Shown: positions 35,284 through 47,745 of the stretch, piece by piece
How positions within the stretch are numbered: position 1 is the first letter of the stretch
Layout of the letters: each line of letters begins with the position of its first letter
Assembly (NCBI RefSeq): GCF_020882245.1
Contig: NC_083598.1
Span: forward strand, 6,379,178 to 6,443,177
Direction of reading: 5' to 3'
Length of the DNA: 64,000 nt
DNA from: Rhopalosiphum padi
Lineage: Eukaryota; Arthropoda; Insecta; Hemiptera; Aphididae
Notes under the pieces: generated by a model
What the model was told of the DNA's origin: nothing
Seen by the model: only the letters and a program-made list of their open reading frames with translations
Database searches by the model: none
Program-made: the position numbers and the translations under genes

Positions 35284-38200
35284 AAAAAGAAAAACAGAAA
35301 TTAAAAATTTTATAAATAAATATAAAAATAATAATATTAGTAGATTAGATTTTTTTAAATCTGTTAGTCATTATTACAAAACACAATACATATACTCTAC
35401 TCTACTCTACTATATTATTCATACTATTTTACTTTTTTAACAAATTATATTGTATTGCGCTCATAATTATTGTGTTTATCCTTTTATTATAAATATTATA
35501 ATTAACTATAACACACAGTCTATAAAATATATTGATATATGTTATATCTTTAACTCCATATGTTAAATATAGCATATTATATTAATTACGTCAATTCATA
35601 TTATTGTAGGTACTGTTAAAATGTCAACAACAAAATAAAACTGCTCGTATGTTGTACGTATAATATTGTTAATTACTGCCTCCAATCATAATTTGTATTT
35701 TATAAGAAATACAGTCTATTTTTGATGTATTTTAAATGTTTAACCAAAGTTAAAATAGAATGGATGAAAAAAAAAACAAATTTCGAAGTTACTTTTTTTA
35801 TCAACATTCAAACTTGGTTGGTTTTAATACTCAGCTAAAATAAAAATGTAAATATTGATCAGCTTTCTCAATGAATAATAATTTTACTAATACAGACAAT
35901 TCAGTGAGTATCATTATTCGTTTTAACCAATTCACCGGATACCTTCGTTTTTGGAGAATGTGAGAGGAAAATACAGTAAATACACATATCAATAATATAC
36001 CTACCTAATACAAACAAACAAGTACAAAATAGTATTATTCTCAAGTTGTGCACTGATTTAAAGAAATTCATTTCAACAGTAATATTTTAAGTTTAACGAA
36101 ATTTATACTCAGAAAATACGGAAAACTAGAACGCAAATAGAACATTTTATTTGAATATTATATGTTAGAAATTGTATACACAATCATATATTTGTCAAAC
36201 ATTTTAAAATTGAAAACAATGTTAAAAAATCTATGCATTTTATGGTTTTAAACGTAAATACATATTTTATATATTATTAGCTTAGATATAAACGTAATTT
36301 GATATTACTTTTTGTGAATTCACGTATTTGTTTTTTATGGTTTGAATTGTGTGCTTTATTATTACTTTTCTTGCTTATTGTTGCCACAACTGTACTGTTT
36401 GTTATGAGTTTTTAGATGTATATTTTTAGACGTAAAAATTCCAGTTTTTTTATTTTGTTTTTTTTTTCGATTATAAAAAGAATATTGATAATTTTTTACT
36501 TTTTACTCCTCCAAAGTACCAAATAGATCTATTTTTCTACCAGAAACCACCCTCATTTTTGAAAATCGAAGCATTTTTTCTGCCCCGAAGGGGAATTCTG
36601 GATGATGGACAGAAAAAACTCACATTTTTTTAAAATCAATTTATCATCTCTACTCTCGGAATAAAATGATTTTAGCATTAGAAAATTCATAGAACCATAA
36701 TATGAGTATATGGTGTGTTCACGTTTTTGTAATTTACATATTTTACGATTACCCCGAATAATACATATACTTGTCACTTATAAGGTACATAATACATAGG
36801 TACCTACTATAGTTTAATTTAACTTTTCAGCAAATTGATTATATATCTTTTATAACGTTTAACATGTAGTTGTTTGAGTTTGACTTTAAAATAGGTCGTT
36901 AAACATCAGTAGGTATCACATCATGAATTATATATATTTTTAAATATTAATTAAATTTAATAACAACCATTAATGTGACACAAATAACAAACACATACAT
37001 ATGCTAATGGTTATAAAGTACAAACTTATAACTTACAAGGTATCTTACTAATTAATGTCGAAATGTAAATTTATAATCATAATACATGTATAAAATAAAT
37101 ATATTTATAGCCGTAAATCGTAACGTATATTACATACAATCAATGCATGATGATACACATTTTATTTTACTGTTATAATAATAAAATAATGTATAAACAA
37201 GGTGGGGAAGTCATATTACAGTTTGTGTGTAATGAGTTGTCGAAGTATTGAATGTGATTATAATATAATTTACATGTAAATATTACCCTTACATTTTTAA
37301 ATATTATATTTTTACGATAATTATTAATTTGTACATATTTTTAGATTTTTTCGTTTATTTATTCTTGAAAATTAATAATGTAAAAAGTTAAAACTTTCAT
37401 TACATTACTTAATTTGTTACATATTGCTTTGGTCCAATTAATTTTTTAACACATATAATAATTTAACATTTACGAATTACTAATTATTATTTGGTAATTT
37501 TTAACAGGTAGGTATATACAAAAAAAAAAAAGAAAAGAAAAAATACTAAATCAAGTGAAAGCTTAACGTGAGTAATTAGATAAGTAGGTAATATACGTAT
37601 TTATATGGAAAATTATACACAAAATACAAATTACATTTAAATTTAATAGGATGTTATAATATGTGTATTGTATAAGATATTTTATAATATTAATAAGTAA
37701 TTACATATTTCTACAGGACGGTCGCGTATTATACAATATTTACTTAAAAACTAAAAACACGTTTCAATCGTACAACTGTCAACTAGATAACACGAGGTGG
37801 TTTGTTAGAAGAGCTATTTTATAATTTAAAAAAAAAATACATATACTATATGGACATATTCTAATCATATTAGCAGTATACAATATTTTATAGTGTAGGT
37901 ACTAGGTATAATATGATAAAATAATGTTACATCAATCAAGCTGCACACCAGATTTATTGTTAAGTAGATACTACATGATACATTGTAAATTTGTAAATTT
38001 GTTAAACCTTATGTTTTTGATTATATATAAATTATATACTTATAATAAAGACGGAATGTTATTATAATATAATAATATTATTATTGTATGTTAGAAATAT
38101 TTTGTACTTTGCCTTTGACTTTGTCATAATATATTAATTTTGCCATTCGATGTGTTATAATATATTTTGATAATTTTATGTTAGGTTATCCGCAGATGAC

Positions 38201-41200
38201 CTAAACGTAAATCTACGTTTCGATCAGTGTTCGTTTCGTCCACGGCGTACCTAATTATTGACAAAACATTTACATGCTCAATTTTCTGGATACTACAGTT
38301 GTATACATAATATATTCAAATGTTGTCGTTGTAACCAGGTGAAATCTCATCTTCACATTATACTCAATCAATGCACACATATGTTATGTACTATGGTACC
38401 TATAGCAGATGTGCAGATCAACTCATTAATGATAAGATTATTTAAGCAGATTCGGCAGATGAAAGAGCAATATATATATTATATATAGTGCTTCATGATG
38501 AAAATCCATTAAATACTTCATCTAATCTGTAGGTAGGTACAGGAACACATTAACCCACTTGCACCCTCTTATTGGTGTAACTCTGTCTTGGAGAATTTAA
38601 GTTAACGAAACAAAATCTGTACAAACAACATTTACTCTCCGTTTTCCGGATTCCCTTAAATAGGACCCCCCCCACACACGCCAACGATTTAAGCTATACA
38701 GTTATACAGTATCTACCTACATTACACAGAAACACATACCGACAAACGATTATGTAATACGGGACGAGCGCATGGTAAACCAAAACGCTTTTCCCTAAAC
38801 AGTAAATACTTATTAACTAACATCCTTACCCAACATAAATTCAGCCTCCAAATAACAGAGATTCATTAATCATTATAAACACACACAACACACACTACTA
38901 AAACCAATATGAAGATATGATGGCCAATAAGATAGGTACCAAATTAAAGATATAATATTATTAAGTGCATGTAATTACTACCGAATTTCAAGCATACAAT
39001 AATTTAATATGATGATAGACACATCTGTATAATATTGTACAAAGTACCTTTTACATTAATATAATATTGTGCGAAACTTTCAGACGATTTCTTTATGACT
39101 AATCTTAGGTATATTTCAAGAAAAACCTTATATTCACATTATTATTTGATTAGGTAATTTATAAAATATCCATATTTCTCAATTCTTCTATAAACCTAAA
39201 ATGATACACTCTATATGAGGCACGGGTATATAAAATCATTATACCTCCACTGTTAAGTACTATTTTACTTTTGATAACTACTATTTTTTACCCTTCTCAT
39301 TAAGAATTAAAAGTTGTATGTTTCAATAGAAATCTTTCTATTTTAAAATTGCACTAGTCATATTCTACACGAATACAATATCAAGAATAATATCTAAGAA
39401 TATTATCTATATAATATTTTGAATTTATGACATATTATCGTTTACCTAAATAAAATAAAACCCGTGAACAAATTTCTATACGCAGTATAATAGACTAATT
39501 TATTATATAAGGTATTTATCAATATTATGAGTTAGGTATATAATATTCACATGTTAAATTTAAAACATTTACTACTCTAGATTGGAAAAAAGTAAATATT
39601 TTTCTTTTATTATTTAAAAATAAAAAAAAATGGTCTTTCCACAAATGTTATAGTTACAATTATTTTATATGTATTTTTAATAATATATTAATATAAACAT
39701 GTATTCGAATTTCGAAGCATAGTAAAATTATGTCAATAAGAACTTTAAATTTAAACATTTTTTTAACGAATAGGTAAACATCACATATAATAGTTCATAT
39801 TATACACACGCACTTATATTAATATTCATAATAATAGTATAAACTTGTAGATTAATTATTTTATCTTATGGATTCACAATTAAAAAAATTCGAAAGACAT
39901 TAATTTATAATTTTGTTAATTATATTTACATAGATAATATGAGATGGACAGACAATAGATACAGGATAATAAAACGTTTCATTGCATTCTCCTAAGAATT
40001 ATTAAAAAACTATAATTGTTTGGCTTGTCAAAAATGATTTAAACTGGATTCAACCCCAGTTAATGCAAAATGGTAAAATAATTATGTGCAAAATACCTGC
40101 TTATATTTCATAGATTAACAAAAGATAATACCTATTCATTATTCGTCATTAAAATTTGCATAAACCGCACGAAGTTGGGGTTTGAAATTACTTTTTACAA
40201 TATGTTTAAAAATAAATAAGTTGAATTTAACTTGTGAAATTTGTAAAATAAAATCTAAAAAAGAAAAAAAAATATTTCATTTAAGTAAAATGATTTGTGT
40301 TGGTAATATTATAATTAATAGATATTTTATTTGTTTATATTGATTGATTAATTAACTATATATTTTTTCTATCATTCTACACGTTTTAGTGAGTCCTTTA
40401 ATAGATATATATTACAATAAATATATAGTTTTAATAATTGTTATAAACATTATCTTCAGTAGTTTTAAATATCCGTTGTATGTATCTATCTTATTAAATA
40501 ATTTGTGGGTGAAAAGTTTAGTGTCTATTTATAAAAACGTCGATGGTTTGTTTATGTAAATAACACTGACTAAATGTAGGCATATAGTTTGGCATAAATA
40601 TAAACAGACATAATATACATATATTTTTATCATAATCGTAATTTATTTAAAAGACGTTTTATTTAAGGTTTTACTTAAAACCAGACCTTGTAAAAAATGT
40701 TTTTTTATTTTTATAAACTTAAATGTCTGTAGGCAGGTATATAGATTAACTATATACTATTGTGTTGTTTAACCACTTTACGTTATAAAAGAGGAAAGTT
40801 GAAACAAGTGTATCTCTGATTAAATATTTAATTGTTTTATACTAAACTTTTTGTATTTGAAAAATAGGTCACCAAGTGCCAAATTAGTAAATGTAGATCT
40901 TTTTCTTTATTAATTATTTACGACAGTAAGAAGTAACTTAACATAATAAAAATAGTTTTTTTCCTTTATTTATTTTTCTGAATTTTCATTTTTACTGGTA
41001 TCACAACCTTTGGTTTTACATTAATAACAAGATTATATTAATATTATACACAATAATTTTTTTCTAAAAATTGTATTTTTATCATAAAATGTTGTTTTTA
41101 TTGGATTCTATGGTCACATTAATACATTATGTACTGTACTTGTAAGTTATGACTGTAATACGCAAACGAGTCTGAACATCGATAGGGTTGTGCGGAGGAA

Positions 41201-41970
41201 AATGGGATTAATAGTTGTAATAATAATGTGTGTATATCCTGCACTATAATGTTATTATATTTTTATGAATGCGACAACGATTTGGATTGGCGACGACGAG
41301 ATCCGACAACAGTTAGAGATTTGTTTAATTATTTAGGGCTAAGGTCACAAATACACTGCATGTGTCACCCCGCACAGTCCAACAATGAAATATCGTCGAC
41401 GGATATATTATATAATAATAATAATAATACAGGATAAAACGATGATATTTTGCTGAGTCATCAATAAAAGTATAAGTCGGTACGGTCACCACGTAATCCA
41501 CGGTTTAATTGGCACTATTAAAATTATTATTTTCTCTTAGAGACTTTTAGGTGACAATATGTAGTGTATAATATTATGCAGGTAGACATAAAAATACGTA
41601 AACAAATAATAATAGTCGTCAGTGGCTCACACACATAGCACTGCGACAGCAGTGTTTAGGACTGTCAGGAGTTTCAGTGTTTGTCAGGACTCGGGAGTAT
41701 TTAGCATGTTTTTAAATGATACAGGTAAAATCACCTGCACCTGTGCTTACCGAAAACAACGATTTTCTCACTAAATTTTTTATAGTTTGTTTGAACAATT
41801 CTAACCAACTGGGTCTGCGTCACCCCTCTGATTTTATAAGTCGACAGCCCCATAACCACTTTGCACAGTTTGTGTGCTCTGCTGGTGTAGATCGTCGTGG
41901 CGTAGATCTTCGGGGAGAAAAATTAGCTATACGTCTATAATATTATATATATATATATATGTTTTTCTTT
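35284..41970. other. Intergenic region left of the octopamine receptor
   Basis: About 6.7 kb of AT-rich DNA, no gene recognised. It contains repeat copy 3 at 36504, a possible small inverted element at about 40052-40186 (TTCAACCCCA against TGGGGTTTGAA), and a C-run at about 38668. The segment 41090-41970 is probably the 3' UTR of the receptor: it is less AT-rich, and TTTATT near 41097 gives AATAAA on the minus strand. Short plus-strand ORFs at 41228 and 41716 fall in this presumed UTR. Confidence 0.4.
36504..36562. repeat. Dispersed repeat, copy 3 of 3
   Basis: Carries CTCCAAAGTACCAAATAGAT and then CTACCAGAAACCACCCTCAT, the best preserved version of the motif also found at 7221 and 13625. 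It lies in intergenic DNA right of the FLYWCH pseudogene. Confidence 0.35.
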
Positions 41971-44900
41971 CTACAGAACGTTTTGTTCGGTACGACATCC
42001 GTTGCCGCCACTGCCACCACTGCCGCCGTTGTTTTGGAGCAGACCTATGGTTGCCGGGTTCATGTAATGCACCTCGGAAGCGTTGCTGTAGTTGTACATG
42101 TTCTGCTGGCCGAAAGCCGCGGTCGGCGTGGCTGTGTCGTTGCGCGATTGCTCGTACCGGCGGCGCAGGCACGGCGGACACCACGGCGGAGACCTGGGCC
42201 AGCAGCTCTGCAGCGTCTTCTGGAACGCCACCCGGAACTCCCGGTTGAAGTACGCGTAGATGAGCGGGTTTAGGGCCGAGTTGAAGTAGCCCACCCAGAA
42301 CACGAGCACTGTTACCCACCGAGGCATCCACGAACCGGCTTCCAGCAGCGAGCTCATCATGTACCTGCATTCACGAATTTATCAGTTACACGATATAAAA
42401 ATATACGGTTTTATTGTAATAACTAATAATAATAATAATGATGATGATTTGTGCATATATTATATTATATTATGAGAAAAAGAGAATGGGAGAGTATTTC
42501 GAAAAATGTGGTCTATCGACGTCCTACTCCCACGCAAAACATGCAATCCCGAAACAGGTATAACTCTGGAAATGTCGAAACGAACAATAATGATTACAAA
42601 TGCGCAACATTTAAAAACAAGTAGTTTTTTTTCGTACGGTTAATATTGGCTGGGTAGCTATAGGTAGATACTGTATTGTGTTACTATTAACCAAAATGTC
42701 CACATTATTATTATGTCCGTATGAAAAAACTTAAAGCGTGAGTTTTTTTTGTAAAAATAACCTTTTGTTTATTAACATTATTGTATACACGTTAGTTCAT
42801 TAGCATTATATTATTACTATGTTATTATGTAACGAGAAATCATCTCTGACAATAACAACCCGGCGTCACACGTCAAAACCGTTATCTATATTAAAATAGA
42901 TGAATAAAACCGTGAACATGGCGCGTTCTGAAACACCAACTATATACTGCCACCACAGCCACAGCGGCCACGGGTCAACGGTAATCATATAGAGGCCAAA
43001 TCGGCGTACCTGTTGACGGCGGCTCGTTATGAAGACGAGAGAGGTGGTGACTAACAGGCACTGTGGATTGTCGAGCCGTAGTTTGCCGGACGCGCACAGA
43101 TGCTACAGAGTGGAATACGATGTATAAATCCGTATTAACGCACCGTCACATCTGTACCGGATCCCGAAAACGCTGTCGTCGGTCTACTACAACAGTAGTA
43201 CTACGGTATTCTTAGTGCCTGTTGATCACCGCCGCCTGTATGATCTACATAACGCCAACATAATATGGAAATCCTTCACTGGCGTGTCTTGGACTGCCGT
43301 CGCCGTCGGACTCGTAAGTTTACTATAGCAATAAATATTTGCTCCCCGTCCGTATTCCTCTGTGCAGTGCACGTGGAATACCGTGTGCTCGTATTAACGC
43401 GCCCCGTGCACAGAGAACGAACAGGTAAAGCCCGCCGATAGCGCGAATCGCCGTCACATGTCGTCTATGCGGCTCGTGATGGAATCATAGACCTTATACT
43501 ATTATTATAAAGTCTATGGATGGAATGCAAAAATACATGACGTATTAACGCCCTATCGTCATATATCTATTCATGTAGTGTATAGTGTTTGCATTGTAAA
43601 GTATTATATATTGAAAAATACAGAGTAGTACAAAAGTTATTTGTCTATTGTGAATAAAATAGAACAAAAGAACATTTAATTAAATATTAAAGTTACATGT
43701 ATAATAAATTATTAAATAATAGCCAATGACAGAAGGGTTATTCATTTCGTTACAATTGCGATAAGTTTAAAATTGTTGAATTCATGTTCAAGTTATATTT
43801 TGATAAACGTGCGCAGTTGTCAAATGAAGGAATACCAAATAATATCGAAAATGCTTAAATATTTGCACTCTTTTTAATGAAGAAAGGGGAAAGTTTATTT
43901 TGTAGGAAATGTAATTGGTAAAGACTTTCATAATCACTTAAACAGTAAAATGTATACATTTAGTTCATCGATTTAATCTTAAAAATATACTCAACGTCTA
44001 AATGTTATTATTTGAAATATTATAATTTATAACAAGTAAACTTTTGAAACGTCAGTAGGTAAAGATTTTGTATTTTGTATTATTTATATTTACTGTAAGC
44101 AAAACAATTCAAATGTTTTTTAAAACGTTGATGTAGCAAATGGAAAGTAAACTGAATTATTACATTAATTCAATTTAAGTAGGAAAATAAATTATTTGAT
44201 GAAAATAAATATCGAAGAAATAACGAATATAAACTATTCAATTTTTTACTTTACTATATCGTCATTGAGTTAGTCATGAAATATTATATGCTTTGTATTA
44301 GAAATTTGTTTTGCGTGTACTATGCAAATCACGACAAACAATATTTTGTTCGCTTAGGATGCGACCTATTGAAGAAAATACGAGTGAAAGCGTGAGCGAC
44401 TGTAACTTGAATGCAAAAAGCTCCGCTCAAGTTGTTAAGTATGAAAAAAATAAAATAACATACCTACACAGTACAACACGCACATTATAATGATTGCGGT
44501 GCTTGATAAATTATTATCACGTCATAGCCGTTTCTTTCTCTTCTTTCTTTGCTGGATTATTTGGTAAAAAGAGACTAATAATAGAATCTGAACATCAAAA
44601 GCCACGTATATGGAATATCAGACGTTATTTAAGTGAGTTATTACTCATCGTAATATTTCAAACCTTTGCAACCAAACATCTTGCAAAGTGTTACAGCGGT
44701 GGGGGATTTGTAAAGGAAAACGCGGCTGCGATAGCTTTTAGAACAATTTTATTATTATTAATGATGCCTAAATATAATATCTACGTTTTTATTCCGTTTC
44801 TATTCATGCGGTGGAAACATTACTCCATTTAAGAGTAGTGTCGTGTAAATATGCAGAGAAAGCTTTTTGAACATTTCTCGAAAAATTAAAATATATAAAT

Positions 44901-47745
44901 AATTGTTATACGTGCAACTATACAACACTTATAGTAGGTATGTCTGTTACTGAAACTTATATTATTTATAGAATTTAACTGGAATAATATTAGTATAATA
45001 TTGTATTAAGCACTGGGTATTTTTGTGTAATCGGTCTTGAACACCTGGACATTTTATTGTGCGATTTTTTTTAATTAAAATTTCCTCGGTTTTCGTTTAG
45101 ACGTTTTCAAATATTTCCATCGAATGGGCTTGTTTTTAATATATAAGTACTACAAGTAATGTATAATATATATATATATAAATATATGAGATAGAAAGTA
45201 GGTACCTAAATAAATAAATAAACTTAAAAAACAAAGAAAAGATTTTTCATTTAGTTTACTTGCTTTAATAATATAGATAACTGCACTGGCTGCGTAAGGG
45301 TCAGGTTATTAATGTTAATGTCAACCGTGTTATCTAGATGGTACATAAAATAAATGGTACACTACTAATCGGCCGTTTAACTTTTAACTAGTAGCTAAAG
45401 TTTACATTTGTGATCGATAAGAATTTAGAGAAAACTATGTTGTATATAATACAAAATACAACACATTTTACTTTATTTTTACATCTTATATATTATATTT
45501 GTTTTCAATGCTCAACTTTTGAGAAATGGATTTGGGAAAAATGAAAAATCCATTTAGAAATATTAATATATATTATGTATTTTGTTTATAAATGTACATA
45601 GCGTGAGTAAATAAAATAGGATACTATAAAAAATTGTGATTCTATTTCAGCGTATATTTTATGTGTTGGTTGATGTTTTTTTCCCGTATAGTTTTACCAA
45701 TGTTGGCCTAGAATAAGTTGTCAAGAATGAATGTACGTGCATTGATGTTAAACAAATTCGATACCAAGTTCATTGAAGTGAAACGACGAATCAACATTGA
45801 ACATGGGAAATCGTTTTTGCAGTGATGTGCAGTGATGAAGGTAAACAGCTGAGGTGAAAAAAAAAATACTTAAAATCGATAACATTTATTTTTAAAATTA
45901 CTGAATAGGTACGTGTGACGTGTTAAACTGCGAGTAGTTATTGATTTTATGATAACGTGAAATTTATTTTTCACTGGTTTTCGTTAATATTTTTTTTTCA
46001 GTTGAAAAACGCACAATCCTCAAAACTATAAAGTTGACATTGACCGCTGAATATTGGATAAGTTTCCGTGTTGTAATGGAAATGGAAAAAAAAAACTGTA
46101 AATTAAGTATCCACATTAAAAAACTTAGCCGTTTTTGGGTTAACTAATCTTTATTCAGAATGATTTCCGGAATTAAATAATTTATCATTGCTTCGATGCT
46201 TATAACATTCACTTTAATGGTTAGAGAAATGGAAATATTATGTGTAAATAGATTAAATTCTAGAAGACCACTGGAGAATATAAAATGTTTCTTAAACTTC
46301 ACACATATTTTCGTAAAAGGAACAATTTTTCCATTGATTTGACATTGAAACGATACAGAAATAAAATATTATAATGTTTTTTTTTAATAAATGTATTGAA
46401 CAGTTGTCGAGAAAATATAATATATACATTTCTTGGTATATCTATGTATACTCGAATATTTTATTCACTATTTTGTATTTACTATATTTATATAACATAT
46501 TTTTTTATAATAGTTTAAACTTTATTAAAATATGATTCTGAAGCTTTTGTACTTATACATGTACGTTCATAATATTTTTGACGAGGTAGACTTAAAAAGA
46601 GATGTCTAGGGTTTAACGAAATTAATATGCAGATAATATCACATACTTTTATGTGGAGTGGCGTGTGAGGTATATACGATGACGTTCGGTGTGATGGAAG
46701 ACGGGTTGGGTGGCCAACTTAATACAGCTCTGAGAGGTGGTGAAGAAGGATAAAATATTTTTAATGTGGGATCCAAAACTCAAATGTTATATTTCAATAG
46801 TTTTTGCATAAAATGTGTTTCGAGTGTTCTGAACTAATCGAGATGAAATTTTATATTTCAAATTAAAAAACATGGAGTTTTCGTTGTACAACTTAGCTGT
46901 TTAATATAAGAAGTCCATACATGTCCTTGTTTAAATACTGATAAAATTCTATTTTTTTAGTTTTATATATTTGTAATAATTAGAAACATAGTAAAGAATA
47001 TTATTTATGTCATAATGCTGGTATATAAAAAAAGTCATTATAATGGAAAATATAGTATGGTCGATACTATATTAGCGTACCTACACAACTTTTTTCATTA
47101 ATTTTGTTCATGCACCTATATATAACAGTTTTTTTTACGAATGTTCAATGGATTTTGTTGTTAGTTGCTGCTTATGAGTGAAAACTGTTTCGTCGTAACT
47201 GTTCAGTATTACCGTCTCCCGCAGTGTGAAATATATAACCAATATTGGAAACACCTGCCTGGACTTGTAATATTAAATATTTTTTTCCTGATATGGTAAA
47301 AAAAAGCGCAGATGCACCCGATGGTTCCTGAAAGCACGAAGGACGTACGACATCATACGTCAGGTACCGGTACAAGTTATTAAAAAAAAAAAACAATTTA
47401 AAATAACCCGGAATAACCCGGAATGAAGCTAAAGAGGTAACGTTTTATGTGAAAAAAAAAATGTATACATTATGCTACATAATATTAAATACGAGTAATA
47501 ATGTTCACCATGTAAAAAAAGGTAGCCAACACGCCAAAAATGCGGACATAATGATGCCCAAGGTACGGGCCGCTTTCCGTTCCCGTTTCATTTTGTTACT
47601 CGAGGCCGCCGGTCGAAAAGCTCCCGAGTCCGGATCCGTTTCCACATCGACGTCCTTCACAGCATCCGAAGTTGACAGCGCTCCGAGTGCGCTTATGCCA
47701 TTGATCTGTAGGTGCTTGTTCAGCAACGCCGCGGCCACTTTGCTC
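41971..47745 (-). CDS. Octopamine beta-like receptor, last two coding exons
   Basis: Exon 47745-47509 carries the end of the third intracellular loop and TM6: KVAAALLNKHLQINGISAL, then KMKRERKAARTLGIIMSAFL and ACWLPFF, the CWxP toggle motif. It splices TG|G to exon 42364-41971. That exon starts WYMMSSL, gives TM7 VFWVGYFNSALNPLIYAYF (NPxxY) and NREFRVAFQKTL (helix 8), then a Cys-containing likely palmitoylation site, and a tail with NASEVHYMNP and a Gly/Ser run, ending TEQNVL. The CWLPFF and GYFNSALNPLIYAYFNR stretches are those of biogenic-amine class A GPCRs. The loop-3 and tail features favour the octopamine beta group, which couples to Gs and raises cAMP. A dopamine or 5-HT receptor is less likely. 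The first exon starts in mid-codon, so exons for TM1-TM5 lie upstream, to the right, beyond what I can find. The ECL3 segment lacks the Cys common in this group. Confidence 0.85.
43131..43552 (+). repeat. Three spaced CGTATTAACGC motifs in a GC-rich patch
   Basis: CGTATTAACGC occurs at 43131, 43390 and 43541. Each copy is preceded 10-20 bases upstream by TGGAATaC or TGGAATGC. CCGTCACAT also occurs twice (at about 43143 and 43451). A GCGCGAATCGCC copy of the minisatellite core at 32525 lies between them. This suggests a degenerate, higher-order repeated element of a few hundred bp, possibly from another LTR. No coding frame. Confidence 0.55.
43486..43518. mobile_element. 33-bp palindromic insertion with 8-bp target duplication
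   Basis: The insert CATAGACCTTATA-7 nt-TATAAAGTCTATG is a 13-bp inverted pair with one mismatch. It is flanked immediately by GATGGAAT on both sides (43478-43485 and 43519-43526). The 8-bp duplication is what a hAT transposase leaves. At 33 bp it is essentially only the two termini. Confidence 0.75.

Larger units (their letters stand above)
42365..47508. other. Receptor intron between TM6 and TM7 exons
   Basis: 5.1 kb with proper GTGAAC donor and TGCAG acceptor on the minus strand. It contains a GC- and CpG-rich patch at 42880-43560 and a TTG-initiated plus-strand ORF at 44494-44832 that I do not believe. A richer patch at 47172-47400 resembles no known domain. Confidence 0.6.

Noticed and set aside
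41874..42370. ORFs in four other frames over the receptor TM7 exon
   Set aside because: They overlap the GC-rich exon in wrong frames; the NPLIYAYFNREF frame is the real one.
44494..44832. 112-residue plus-strand ORF in the receptor intron
   Set aside because: Starts at TTG, has no family resemblance and sits in non-coding DNA with no splice context.
47172..47396. Extra receptor exon between TM6 and TM7
   Set aside because: A CTTTCAG acceptor and a GTGTTT donor frame an open stretch, but it encodes no TM7-like helix, and the TM6 exon already splices in phase to 42364.
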